Assembly (NCBI RefSeq): GCF_901709675.1
Contig: NC_051105.1
Coordinates: forward strand, 7,371,104-7,435,103
DNA: 64,000 bases
Source of the DNA: Syngnathus acus
Taxonomy: Eukaryota > Chordata > Actinopteri > Syngnathiformes > Syngnathidae
Direction: 5' to 3'
Made by a program: the position numbers and the translations under genes. Of this stretch, positions 22,031-33,889 are shown one piece after another. Below the pieces are notes generated by a model. That model had not been told where the DNA came from and searched no databases. It saw only the letters and a list, made by a program, of their open reading frames with translations. The stretch's first letter is position 1, and each line of letters opens with the position of its first letter.

Positions 22031-24423
22031 GTAAGACGCTGCTGATCTGTGCTCTCTGCTTAGCTGCAAAACCATTATCACTTTAGCTTGCTCGCTTAAG
22101 GCAAACACTTTGCAAATGAAGCATGATGTGACAACTTTGTTTTAGTTGGCATTTTACTAATAAGGTTAATGTTTTATCCACATTTGTTCTCTTGCAAAGT
22201 GCTCGCCTGCAGGCCACATAATGAGGAAACGCTCTCTCGCGCACGCGCTCATTCCGTGCGGGAATAGGCAAACAGTGGGAGTCTTGAACAAGGCCATTGT
22301 GACCCCCAGCAGATCCTGGGCTGTGGAGAGAAAACAAAACCCAGCCTGAGATGCTGGAGCAGACAGGTGTTTGAGCAGCTTGTCCGATCGCATTAGCCAA
22401 CCGGTGTGCGCCAGACAGTGAGATGCACACGGCGTAACCCCAACAATCGCATTTTTCCATCCCAAATATGGGTCAGATCCGCCAAGCCTCATCCGGAGTT
22501 GGCACGAAGCGGCCCTATACGACAGGCTTTTCCGAGCCTCGCCAGCTAACATGCTAATTGGCCAGCACGGTCTTGTTGAATTGTGTGCCCGTACACGATG
22601 TAAATATCTGGGTCAGTCTCACATTTGGAGACGGTAGCACAGATGACAAGGCCTGGCGCTGTCACCAGTCGCTGTGCTACGTGGGTGTGATCAACACAAA
22701 CACATTATTCTCAAGATGATGGGAAAAGGGCACTAATGAAAGCACTTGTGCTTTCCTTTCTATGTCTTGCCAAAGACGCACATATGGTCACAATGGCGTC
22801 CCGTTCTAATCGTGTCCTCGTTACTGCCAGGTGATGCAATAAAAAAGAAAACCCATTTGATAATAACATCATGCAAAATAACCACATCCTGCTAGCATCC
22901 AGTACCCAACCCATACCAGAGGCAACAGGACAGGGGCTGTAAAGTTTGACAGCTGACACTCATGCTTCCCGTCGTGTTGTTTTGAAAACAATGTGTATGT
23001 CCAACAAGTGTTCTCGCAGAAGAAGCCGGGGCTGACTTCAGTCATTGAACCGTTTGATGGCAGGATGCCGTATCGGTGTGTGAAAGTGCTGTAATATCCC
23101 GCTTCACTGGGTTCTGTGTAAAAAGCAAAAGCAGCTTAATGTCAAATTTTCTGTTATGGCTCTGGTTGTAGGCTTTCATATAAATGGCTTATAACTGATA
23201 TCACCTTGTGTCACTAGAGATGTCTTTACCACAACATAGAGTTTGCAGAGTAGAAACGGCATCTGTAAAGCTGAAGGTTACAGTGATCTGTATAGAATAA
23301 TGCTGCTGGAGAAAAAAAATGAATGCACATTTCAACATTGAAAGAAAGTGTTCTAACCTTCAGTGACTGACATGGGAAAACTAACTTTCAGTGAGTAAGT
23401 CATGACAGCATTTTTTTCAATCATATCGTATCTTGGAAGAAAACCATGTCCAATGTGTTACGATTTATCAGTAATGGACAAAGGCGTTACCTAGCGAAAG
23501 GAATGAAAGAAATGAAATAATTGAGTTGCTCAGAACTGAAGCTTATAAATATCAGTAGTAGTTGACGTATGCAAAACTTACAAAAATGAAAGAAATTAAT
23601 TACTTGAGTCACTCATATAAATGTCAGATGAAAGCCCGTTTCAGGCGGGCATCAGTTTATTACTGTCGCGACATAGGAGTTTCAAGGTGACAGCGCAAGA
23701 TACGCTCAGTTACTGCCTTACTTACTGATTTTATTTGATTGTTTTATATTCAAAGCCTAGCTGAAGAAGTGTCTTTTGTGCACTGTAAGCATGATTTTAC
23801 TATTGCGTAGATTACATTAATGGATTACAAGTCGACTACAGTAAATTACGATTTATATACGGATTTGTCAAAGCCGAAACTTATTCATGAACCAAGGACC
23901 ACCTAAGATGGTTACAAGATTAAAAGAAACTCAAAAATCAATATTGAATTCCGTTACACAATACAAGTATTACGATGTCCGTATTTCCTCCCCACCACGA
24001 ACAATGCTGCTGAATAAGAAACAAGGTTAGCACCAGAGAGTCTGGTGTGGCGTTTATGGGCAAGTTTACACAAAACATTTATACTGCAAAAAAAAAAAAG
24101 ATGTCCGTGAGGTTTTAAAAGGATGTTTGGGAAAACAATCCCAAACTTGTGCATGTGTATTTTGAATGTACAAACACACCAGACAGGGAGGCAAAAGTGA
24201 GCGCCAGTACTGAAACTACCTCAAAAGCCATTTAGTGGCGTTTTCACAGAACGGCGACCCGCAAAAAAAGCAGCTTAATCGCAGTTTGAACAGGCTGTGT
24301 CAAAGAGACTCCACAGATCATTTCAATCCACGCCTGTGTCTAATGTCATCAGTGAACAGTGTGAAGCTCTTTTATTATTTTTTTGGGGAAGAATAAAAAC
24401 ACAATTTTCATTGTCATTTCCAG
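22031..24423 (+). other. pcdh17 intron 1
   Basis: Runs from GTAAGA to TTTCCAG, 2393 bp. No further exon or repeat was recognised in it. If retained, the reading frame from exon 1 stops after four codons (TGA 22043-22045). Confidence 0.85.
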
Positions 24424-24482
24424 ACAGAAAACTTCCCCTCCGAGCCCAATTATGCTGGCAGCAGGCAGCCGTTTGTTCAAAG
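24424..24482 (+). CDS. pcdh17: Protocadherin-17, coding exon 2 (59-bp small exon)
   Basis: A small exon bounded by the acceptor TTTCCAG and the donor AG/GTAAGA. In phase with exon 1 it reads TENFPSEPNYAGSRQPFVQ plus two bases of a serine codon. This aligns with the recalled human PCDH17 tail segment TDNFPAEPNYMGSRQQFVQ. It contributes residues 826-844 of the cytoplasmic tail. It is too short to be found as an ORF and was located by looking for the missing tail segment between exons 1 and 3. The following intron is only 149 bp. Confidence 0.93.
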
Positions 24483-24631
24483 GTAAGAGCTCACATGCAG
24501 ACACTTCCTGACCGCGTCTTTTGCGCTCCTTCATCCCTGTATCAAGCTCGCCTGGCAATCAAACAGCAGTCCTCACACAGTAAGAATGGAAAGTTATATG
24601 CCCCCCCTCCTCTGTCCTTTTCCTGCCGCAG

Positions 24632-24801
24632 TTCTACATTTAAGGATGCAGAACGAGCAAGCCTCCGAGACAGTGGCCATGGTGATAGTGACCAGGCTGA
24701 TAGTGACCAGGATACTAATCGAGGCTCCCAGTGTGACACGTCTGGCAGGGAGGCCCTCAAGATGAAAGCCACATCAGTTAATGGGCAGCCTTTCGAGCAG
24801 G
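24632..24801 (+). CDS. pcdh17: Protocadherin-17, coding exon 3 (cytoplasmic conserved motif)
   Basis: 170 bp between the acceptor CTGCCGCAG and the donor CAGG/GTGAGT. It completes the serine codon begun in exon 2 and encodes residues 845-901, plus the first base of codon 902. It contains the acidic/serine motif RDSGHGDSDQADSDQDTN, which is shared by delta protocadherin tails, and a KMKATS segment that matches human PCDH17 closely by memory. No enzymatic domain is present; the region is expected to be an unstructured intracellular interaction segment. The phases on both sides agree with the neighbouring exons. Confidence 0.95.
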
Positions 24802-27800
24802 GTGAGTGGACTCGACGTCGTCAAGATGCCTGGGCGCTCTCCTGCGGCGTACCGTTGTTTATATTTTATGCGCAGAGACTCGTTTAAGCGCCGCTCCGCC
24901 TGCCGTTGGGCACCACCGAGGTAGACAAACGTTTAACATGCAGGTGGTAAATCTACAATGTTTTTTTTTGGGGGGGGGGTTGAGATTGCGGCTGCTGCTG
25001 GGTTTACATGGCAGGCGCCTTGAGCTGGTGTCGCAGAGTGCCAGGTAAAAGCGAGCTTTAAAGGGATACTTTTAAAGGATAAAAGGGTCCAATGTGTGAA
25101 GGTGGAATGTTCAAACATCCCGCGTCTGATTTTGGCATCAAACAAACTCATATGCATGGCAAAGTGTTCGTCTGCCTGCGTCTCTTTTGATCAGGCCTCC
25201 ATTTGAACACGCTTCACGCATGCCTTGACTTAACATGACAGTGTGACAGACGCTCACAGGTATTTGTGGCAGCTGTGCTTCCACCTTTTCGCCCCTCAAA
25301 AGTGCTTCTCAGTTATTATTGGTGGGCTTTACGACTAAAAATAGGAATATTAAAGTTTAATTATGACAGAAATGACTGCCAAGAGTGCAATCGCAGATGA
25401 TTGCCAAGCTGCTGCGACCCACCCGACCTGCTCGGGATTGATATATTTAGCGGGAGTGGAGACAAACAGCAAATATGAGAGCCTGCCTCGCAGGTGAGAT
25501 AAAGGCTAACGGCGGGCTGGAGCGAGGAGGCGATGGCTTTCATTTGCTGCTATGAGCCTTGGAGGAGAACGGCTCTGGTCATCTGCTCCCTATGCGCTAC
25601 TTTCCACACCATTTACATTGCTATGAACCGCCTGTACGCGGGCAGGCTCGGGAGGGCACGGACAGAAACACTCTGGTGGTTGCCAGAGGGAGAGAAAAGA
25701 GAGCCAGCGAGATTGTGAAACCCGCCACCGTCCCCCTCCCTCCCTTGTGCGAGCACTGTGCGGAATTATGGCAGACCACACTTGTCTCCGTAGGAGGTGT
25801 AAATTCAATCACAATTTTTGCAGCACATTTCTTAAACGCGATTCATTGCCGAGTTCTAAGGCCAATCACACACAGAGATATTGAAAGAGATGTCTCGCAC
25901 GTTGGTGCCGACGGAATATTTACATGCACTACGGCACCGCCCGAGGAATTTCATATATACGGCTGTATATGAAAGATAAGGGCAACGCAAAGAGGTGGTG
26001 GCATCGTGTTGCGTTTATTAATGGAGGGCCTTGATCCCGCTTTTCCTTTTTGCAGGTTCAAAAGGTAAACATTGATCAGATTATAGATGCCCAAGTGTAA
26101 GAATTTACCGTAGTTTTCAGGCCAAACTTCAGTCAAACAAAATCTGATTAGTCCGAGTTTTGAATTCCTGTAAATAAAAATAGAACTCCATCCTTCCATT
26201 CATCCGAAATTCAAGTTTTGTTAGGCTAAGGTGCTAAAAAGTATTTTACAAATAGATGGCATCGGGTGAAATTGATTAGCAATCGGATCGATATGTATGT
26301 AATACAGATAACGGAATCAAAATTCCTAAAAGCATCATTGTATCGTGCGTGCTGTCATATATTATTTTAAATGAATAAGTTACCAAAACAAAAACCTTCA
26401 TTATAACTGTCATATACAGCTTCCTGCTAAATTGCAATGTGTTGATTGGTTGACACCTGATGATGTCATTTACCATTATATATTTTATGTCAAAGATGCA
26501 TATTAACTGGGATGGCTAGCAGTGAATGAAATTTATAAAGTGTGTCATTTTTTTTTGCACTGGGATTGACTTGGAAAATGTTCTCCCCCCAAAAACAGAG
26601 ACAAGATTTTTTTTTTTTTTTTGCTCGGGCACAAAAAGCTTGCGGTGTTTAGTATTGCTTTTATATCTTTACCTTTGCCATCCCTCCAGTCTCCTGGCTG
26701 CTTTGATACAGGTAATATATGCACCTGTGAAGCTCCTGCTATCATGCGCCCAGAATATTTATTACTTCTCGCAGATGCCAGATGCAGTGTGGGTGTTGCT
26801 AGGCGTTTTCTCAGTCTCTTTCTAGTGGGCGTCCACGTTCGTTGTTTGTCCGCTATTAGCCAATCAGATCTAAAAGATTGAAATGCTTACTTCATGTGAG
26901 CATGAAAGTGAATGTACAATTTTGCCACTCGATGTTCAAATTTTTTCGTATTTTATTCAGTGCCGAATTAAAGAATGAGTAAAGAAGCCAATGGCAGAAA
27001 CGATAGATGAAAGCGTCCTGGCTTCATCGTGACCTTCCTACTTTTAATCAAAGGCGTTATAAATCTGAGCTGTGATTTATGTGCCAAAATGCAGTTGATT
27101 ATTTATTAATGTACTGCGTGCCCATAAAAAAAAATAAAAAATAACATGATTAATTTAGGAGGGATAAAAAATAAACATGCTTTTGTTGTTCCAAAAAAAA
27201 AAAAAAATTATGTGACACAATGAGTTACACGAGTCCAAGTCAAAGAGAACAATGGCAATACCTCCGAGTGATTTCCTGGAGCTTCCAAAACAGGCACATC
27301 TCTTCATCAGTATAATCTGCAAGCTTCTTTTCAGTGCTGATGGCTGCTATGGAAATAAGCGCGGCATCTTCCTGTCTCGCTTATCATTCTGCCCTCATGT
27401 ATCTACAGAAAAAAAGAAATAAGATAATCATTCCATCTCTGTGGAAGACAAATGGAGAAACAAATAGCACAGAAGCATAATCAGACAGTGTGGATGCTTC
27501 AAAGCCGAGCACTCATAATATCTACAAGTATGGCTTTGCCAAATCAAAGCAATGTTTTAGTCTGTCCTTTTGATGTAAAATGCATTTTGAACTCGCATGA
27601 ATTTTCTCTTGATCTCAGTCACATAATATGTAATGTGGCAGGTAGGGGGAATCAAAGACTGGTCATTTTAGTGTCGATGGAGCTGCGGGTTAGTTTTGTA
27701 ACAGAACGGGGGGGAAAAAAGTGTCTCTTACAAATTGCGTCTCTCACAATTTGTAGGAGTCGCTCAAAACTGAGATTAGTAACCAACGAGTTTAAATTAC

Positions 27801-30800
27801 ACTTGAACACAATGTGGCCTGGGAAGCAAAGTTAACCGTGGTAAAAAAAAGTTATCAGGTTTCAGTGTACAGCTCATTCCCAAATTTAAGTATTTATGGC
27901 AGTCTGGCAAAAAAAAAAAAAAGAATTGGGTGACGCCATGCATCAAATGATCCAGCATTTATTTCTGTTTGTGGTGAAGAAAAAGTTCCAAATGAACACA
28001 TACAAGTGTTACGACTAAATTGAAAGAAAACATATATTTCATGAAGGGACAAATGTTGGGCTTGTCGATAATACTTTGTTTATTCATGTCAGCTTTTGAT
28101 GTGAGTTCAGGCCGGGAGTAACAACTTTGTTGTGCAGGGCAATAATTACCTACCTATGCACTTTGTGGCTTAAAATTTCTAAAAGAAGACACAAATAACA
28201 GAGGGGATAATTATGGCAATTGTTCGCGCCATCTGTTGGTCATTGCGAGCTCGAGGCTGATGTTTTTTGATTCCCGCATTTAAATCAAAGTGATGTAGGA
28301 CTCAACATTCACACGGACATTTTTGGCTCATTTCGACAAAACTGAAGTGGACTATAAAGGTCATAAATGCTCAATACTTAGAGAGTGAGTCAAGCTTTTA
28401 CTTCCCAACACACAAATGCATTAGGAACATTCCACATTCTCCACTACATAAAAACATCAAGTTAAAATGATCAATTGTGTTATTATTTTATTTTTTTTAC
28501 AAAGAAGGAAGAGATGAGACTATCGAGCTGTTCCAAAATAATACTAGTGTTATTTTTTACTCACTCAAATCTTTGCTGGGTAAACAAAACAATGCTTGAA
28601 TATTTTGCACCGAATAAAAAACTGAAAATTATCATTTGTTAAATTTTGAAGTTTCTAAGTAGACGATACAAAACATCATTTGTATGATAACTTGGAACAC
28701 GGTTTGCACACTGCGATTTGAAATGTGAAAAAATAGTCAAAACCAATTAAGAACCAAAAGTGATGCCAAAAACAACTCGAACAAACAAAGCTGGGCTTCT
28801 GAAATTCTGAGAATGGGCCAACATAATTACGAGTATCGCTCCGTACACTGCGCATCCAATCAGATTTGAAATCAGCCCTCAATTAAGAGCAGGGATTTAA
28901 AACAATTCAGACAGACAATTAAAACAGGAAGAGGATAGCTGTGCTTTTTTTTTTAACACTTTGAAACGTAATTTTAAAGGTTTGCAACACTTGTTGCAAC
29001 CTCGAAGTGCACTTTTTAGTCAAGACGCTGTCTTGTAAGCAGCCCCTGAGGCTTGAGAATTCCGCGTATTTCGCTGTCCCTGGACCGACAACTGCTTGCA
29101 TTCCTGAGAGTGAGCTCGGCACTTGAAGCTTCACATCTTGCTGTCAGGCGTGTGAATTCTTTTTGTTTGTGGGCGCTTCCCATCCCGGCAAACTGGAGGT
29201 TGGAAGTTTCCTTTTGATAAGAAAAACTCAAGCGGAGGCTTCCACATCAGGGTCTCGGTTTCATTCATTATACTTCAAGTGTCTCCATTCATAGTTGGAG
29301 GAGAGCCTTTGTGAGTAAACGACATAATTTCCAGCAATTAATTGATCATTACGGCCATATTAAAGCAGGCAGGCGAGCAGCGGGAAGAATAACTTTGTGC
29401 TTTCTAGTCGGAATGAGTCGCTTCATTTTTACGTTATGGACCCCAAACAAACACAACTGTTATGGAATGCTTGTTTTGGCAAGACATTTGTGCAAACATT
29501 TGTAACACGTTGCCTCAAACCACTAATACTTATTGCAGCGGCGTCAAATAAATGTTGATTGCGGCGTAATTGCTGCAATAACAAGTGGCTCATTCCCGTG
29601 CGCTTAGTTGGTTCGCCATCCCGCACTAGCAGAGTCACGTGTGAGGAATACGAACGAAGAACGACATCAATTTTCAACGTTAGATTAGATCAGTGGGCTT
29701 TTTGCTTGCAGACACATAAGCATTCATTCATTATTCATTCATTATCTATAGCTTGGCGCTGCTACTTTTCAACCGGAATCTTTGCGGGAGTCTTCGGTCA
29801 ATCGCAAGGCTGACATATCGGGACAGACAACGAGTCACACTTCAGCCTGCAGGTAAACTGCAATCGGCAATTAACCTGACATGCTGTTTTTTTTATTGGG
29901 CCATGGAAAAGAGATACGCGCAAACACTCAAAGGCTGTTGGAGGCAACACGTGGGGGGGGGGAAGCAATATCCACTATTAAATATGAAATTCATGCTGCA
30001 AGTTGATATGTTTTGAAGGTAATTGTTTTTCACTTAGTGCTAATTTCCACCAGTAACTATTCGGCTACTGAATTAAATAATTGTTTTTTTTCCCAGCATT
30101 TCATGTTTCCATGCATGCAAATGAGGTCATTTAGTGGCAAGGACGGGTCATTATCTACGACACGTCTAATAAGGAGTGAAATGAAAAATGGCCAGGAAAT
30201 GCAAATAAGGAGCTGATTATGATGCAATAAACTCTTAAGGGAAAAAAAAGGTTATGCTAATGGTTGTGCCACAATCTGTAATGCCAAACTCCAATTTGTC
30301 CTTGACTCTCATTTTGAAGGAATTTCAAATTACTTGACACAAATTTCTTTAATGCTCCTCATGAGAATGGCATGATAAATCTATCCATCCATTCATCCGT
30401 CATCATCCATCCATCATCCATATGTCATCCATCTGTAATCTATCCATCCACCCGTCATCCACCCTCATCCATCCATCCATCCATCCATCCATCCATCCAT
30501 CCATCCATCCATCCATCCATCCATCCATCCATCCATCCATCCATCCATCCATCCATCCATCCATCCATCCATCCACAAGAATTAGATGGATGGAACCTCT
30601 TTTTACACTTTGTCAAAATGTGACATGTCAGGCACGTCTTTGATGTGACTTGCATTTTTCTCCTCAATATTTTATTCGTTTTCCATCTACATATTAACGG
30701 TGGTTCAATCAATAGGCACACATTACTTATTCTCTGCTTGATTAAGAGGGTTGAGATGAAAAATGATGCAATAACCTCTAAGGTTAGGTTAACGATTGTA

Positions 30801-31633
30801 GCACAAATGGTAATTCCAAGCTGTCCTTGAATCTGTTTTAATGAATTAACTGAAATTGATGTTGACACATTTTTGAGAGGAGGTTATGCGTGCGAGTCTT
30901 TGCTGATGCAACTCACACAGTTACCGTACTTGTTTTTGCTGCTTCTGCATCAGAAAAAAAAATGCTTCCCCTGCACCACAAGCACATTTTCCAGGAAACA
31001 CCTACGCAGGTTGTGATGGGGAGGGGGAAAAAAGACCTTCATGAATTCTATGAATCACTCTCAACTGTTGCATTGACCCGCAGTGGGAAGAAAAAATAAA
31101 TAATAAATACGATGCTCATGTGTTTTATTGCATATCATCATTTTGATGTGGTATCATGCGGGAGACTGTGAAATGCAAAATTTCCAAGCTCCAATTCTGT
31201 AGCTGTACCATAAAAAGCAATTTAATTTAGAACATTTCCAGTAATGTGCCGTATACATTTGCTTGTTGTATTTTGAATCAGTGAAACTAAAAGATATAAT
31301 AATTTACATTTTGTCCCCTTTCGTTTCAATGTGGCATTATGAAAGGGTGAGGCGGTGGAGGGTGGGGGTCATTGACCCACAAGGAGAAAAATATAAAGGT
31401 CTTAAGTAGCTTAATGAGGAAAAATTTCACCAAGATTCATAATTTATTCACTCTACACATTTTATTTAGCTCATTTTGAGTAACGTATAGTAGATATACT
31501 ACTGTATACTTTGTTATGTCCTGATTTTTTCCCCCTGAATGCTTTTAGTATTGATAGTCACCCCTCGCCAAGTGCTGGTAGTCTCGATGGAACCCGGCGG
31601 GACCAAGTAACAAATGTTAAACTGTTTTTGCAG
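24802..31633 (+). other. pcdh17 intron 3
   Basis: Runs from GTGAGT to TTTGCAG, 6832 bp. It contains the CCAT microsatellite (30384-30575). I found no extra exon that joins in phase with exons 3 and 4, and no intact transposon. Confidence 0.8.
30384..30575. repeat. CCAT tetranucleotide microsatellite in pcdh17 intron 3
   Basis: An interrupted CCAT/CATC tract leads into a pure CCAT run at 30465-30575 (about 28 units). It lies about 1 kb upstream of exon 4. It creates HPSIHPSI and WMDGWMDG-type ORFs that are not genes. Confidence 0.95.
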
Positions 31634-32205
31634 AACAAGACAAATCAGTCCACTGCACCGATGAGTGTCGTGCACTGGGACACTCTGACAGATGCTGGAT
31701 GCCAAAGTTACGGATCGGAAGCCAAGCAGACAGTGGCGATAATCGCACCAACCTTTTCATCCCCGTGGGGATGGATGCCATGGTAGAGACAGAGATTTAT
31801 GGCACCATCAGCCGCGGCAGTCGCAAAACCCTCAGTACCTTCGGGAAGGAGCAGCGGGACGGCACCGTCCTCGTGGCCAACGTCAAGCCCTACTTAAAGT
31901 CGCAGCGCGCGCCTTGCCTGCCCCTGCAGGAGAGTCCGCCGGCGCCCGGAAGCCCCACCAAGAGCGGGCCGGCCCTGGACTCGGCCGAGCGAGAGGTGAA
32001 GGAGGAGCGGGAGGGGGGCTCAGACAGCAGTGCCTACGGCCCGCCGGACGGCCAGTGCTCCCCGCTGCACACCGCGCTGGAGGAGCCCTCCTACCTGACC
32101 CGCGAGCTCCGCCCTAAGGCGCTGTCCAGCAGCCTCATTCACAGCGCCGTCATCAGCCAGGAGTGCGGCATGTCCGAGTACGAGCAGCGGGACTCGGGGA
32201 ACTAA
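31634..32205 (+). CDS. pcdh17: Protocadherin-17, coding exon 4 (C-terminal tail)
   Basis: Starts after the acceptor TTTTTGCAG and ends at TAA 32203-32205. It completes the glutamate codon split with exon 3 and encodes residues 903-1091. It opens with CTDECRALGHSDRCWMP (the second conserved delta-2 tail motif), followed by a segment containing LSTFGK (968-973). That segment fits the WIRS consensus (hydrophobic-x-S/T-F-x-x), by which PCDH17 is known to recruit the WAVE actin regulator. ANVKPYLK follows. The end is rich in P, E, S and G and is GC-rich compared with the flanking DNA. The full protein is 1091 residues against about 1159 in human. The last part (after about residue 990) does not resemble my recollection of the human C-terminus, so either the tail has diverged or a further exon is used in other isoforms. 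Confidence 0.9.
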
Positions 32206-32350
32206 TGCGGCCGGCCAACGCCCGCAAGTGTGTGATTGGGGCCCATTTTGGGTTTTTTCTTGTTTGTTTCTTTGGGGTCCAAACATTGTATAACCAAAAA
32301 TCATCTGCTTTGTGTCTTTCTTTGTTTGTTTTTTTTACTCGATGACTTGT

Positions 32351-33298
32351 AGGGATGGGCAACTGAGTGCTTTTCCGTGATTTATGATGGAGAAAAATAA
32401 TGATCAATTAATCGATTAATTTTTTTATTTTTTAATAGAATCTCTTTCTGAATGTTCTGGACTACTGTTGCCATGCCAGTGTTCTAGGGGAGAATTTGGG
32501 CCATGCAAGGACGTAGCCAACGTCATATGGTACTTCTTGAGGCATTTAATGGGTGCAGCTCAAGGAATCAGTATATTGTTGAAAAGTTCATTATTGTAGT
32601 TCGTAAAGTTACAGGATGACAATAGCAGAAAGCTAAAGTAAATCCAAAACTCAACATCTCAAGAAATTAAAATACAGTATTATTGCGTGAGGTCTGCTGA
32701 AAATAAATATAATTTAGGGGTCCTGATCATGAATACCCAAAAGGTAGACCTGTTTCGACACAAAATTGGGTGGATATATCTCACAACAGGACACTCTCAA
32801 GAACTCGTGCAGAAAATTGAACAGGAAGTGACTAACTTTGGTTCGACCGAGCAATTTTGGTCAACTTCCAGGACAAACCCCCGTTACGGGATCTGCCCAA
32901 ATGAGCTCCAGTCCGAAGCAAGTCACGTTTTGAGTAAGGCCCCGTTCGTTGCTGATTATTCTTTATGAAAATTTCTTGATTTGCTGAATGTAGCATTTTC
33001 TTTAGCTCTAAGCTATAATCCTCCAAATTCTAATTAAACTATCATGAAATATAATATCTCAACCTGTGTGTAGTGAGTCTATACATCACATGATTTGCAT
33101 ATTTTGAATGAACCTACTGAAATACTTTTCCACAATATTCCAATTGATTGAGATGCACCTGAAATCAAGCCAGAGTCAACAGCTGCTTGCGGAAGTTTAC
33201 GCCAAGCAGTTTTGCCGCAACCGCTTCAATCGATCGATTGCACTCAATAGACCGCGACGATTAATTAATCGATGAATTGATTACCGGCCCATCCCAAG
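32351..33298. mobile_element. hAT-like non-autonomous DNA transposon in the pcdh17 3' UTR
   Basis: The left end AGGGATGGGC and the right end GCCCATCCCAAG are inverted repeats. They are flanked by 8-bp near-duplicates, TGACTTGT (32343-32350) and TGACTCGT (33299-33306). An 8-bp duplication is the hAT hallmark. Inside both ends are AT-rich ATTAATCGAT-type stretches in mirrored order. The ends are diverged, so the insertion is old. It starts 145 bases after the pcdh17 stop codon, on either side of DNA that looks like 3' UTR. There is no transposase ORF. A second element is nested in it. Confidence 0.6.
32552..33161. mobile_element. DNA element nested inside the hAT-like insertion
   Basis: The left end GGTGCAGCTCAAGGAATCAG, continuing into ATATTGTTGAAAAGT, is the imperfect reverse complement of the right end, which finishes CAATTGATTGAGATGCACCT. 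Similar ends with a GGTGCATCTCAA core are frequent in teleost genomes. No convincing target duplication or coding capacity is seen. It holds an AATAAA at 32702-32707 that could act as a premature polyadenylation signal. Confidence 0.5.
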
Positions 33299-33794
33299 TG
33301 ACTCGTTGTGTTTCGGTGAAAATCGTGTCCTTGACTCTTTGCTGTGAAGGTTTGCGGGCCAATCAGTGCTCACCTGACTTCAAGTGTTTCCATGGTGTAC
33401 TGTACTTGTCAATTAGATGTCTGTATTTTACACATTTCAAGCGCCAATTTTGTGTGGCTGTTGGAAGAAACTTGCTACTGTTAAGCTATTGAGTCCTGTC
33501 TGCTTTTGTACGGTGAAGCTCTCTGTCTCCATTAAGTGTTTGAAGGAACGTCACTTTGAAAACTTAAAGGCCGACCGCATACATATCAGTGGCGTTACAA
33601 AAGTGAAGTGTCTTATGAACTGTGACGGTGGTGCAACAGGGGACGCCCCTTTTCATGAAACCATTCGGAGGTTCCGATGAAACAATTTTTTAAGAATGTA
33701 TTTGTAATTTGATCGTCGTCCTCTCTGCTGTTTGTGTGAAAATAAGCTGGGCTTACACGTGAATGTGGGCTACTGTACTGTACTTGTGTATTTT

Positions 33795-33800
33795 ATTAAA
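33795..33800 (+). terminator. Candidate polyadenylation signal of pcdh17
   Basis: ATTAAA followed within 40 bases by a GT-rich stretch (TGTGTGCATGG), about 1.6 kb after the stop codon. It lies in unique-looking DNA between two transposon insertions. Alternatives are AATAAA at 32702-32707 (inside an inserted element) and AATAAA at 34659-34664. The choice is inferred. Confidence 0.35.
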
Positions 33801-33889
33801 TTTGTATACACTGTGTGCATGGAAGGACGTTGTTTTTCCAACCAATGATGACTTCCGAAGCTGTCGTGTTCATATACGAGAGATGTTAA

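Larger units (their letters stand above)
18440..33820 (+). other. pcdh17: pcdh17 transcription unit (approximate span)
   Basis: This is the approximate extent of the protocadherin-17 gene, from the CpG-rich presumed promoter/leader to a candidate polyadenylation signal near 33795. The coding sequence joins 19556-22030, 24424-24482, 24632-24801 and 31634-32205, which totals 3276 bases, or 1091 residues plus stop. Introns are about 2.4 kb, 149 bp and 6.8 kb. The human gene, as I recall it, also has four coding exons, with the whole ectodomain in the first. The transcript ends are inferred, not seen. The 3' UTR appears to contain transposon insertions. No second gene is within about 18 kb upstream or 30 kb downstream in the window, which fits the gene-desert setting known for PCDH17 in vertebrates. 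Confidence 0.85.

Noticed and set aside
22083-22552. Overlapping minus-strand frames of 125 and 128 codons in pcdh17 intron 1
   Set aside because: No domain, no splice signals, and their overlap in two frames suggests chance openness of a GC-richer segment.
30372-30868. HPSI and WMDG repeat proteins
   Set aside because: They are translations of the CCAT microsatellite within pcdh17 intron 3.
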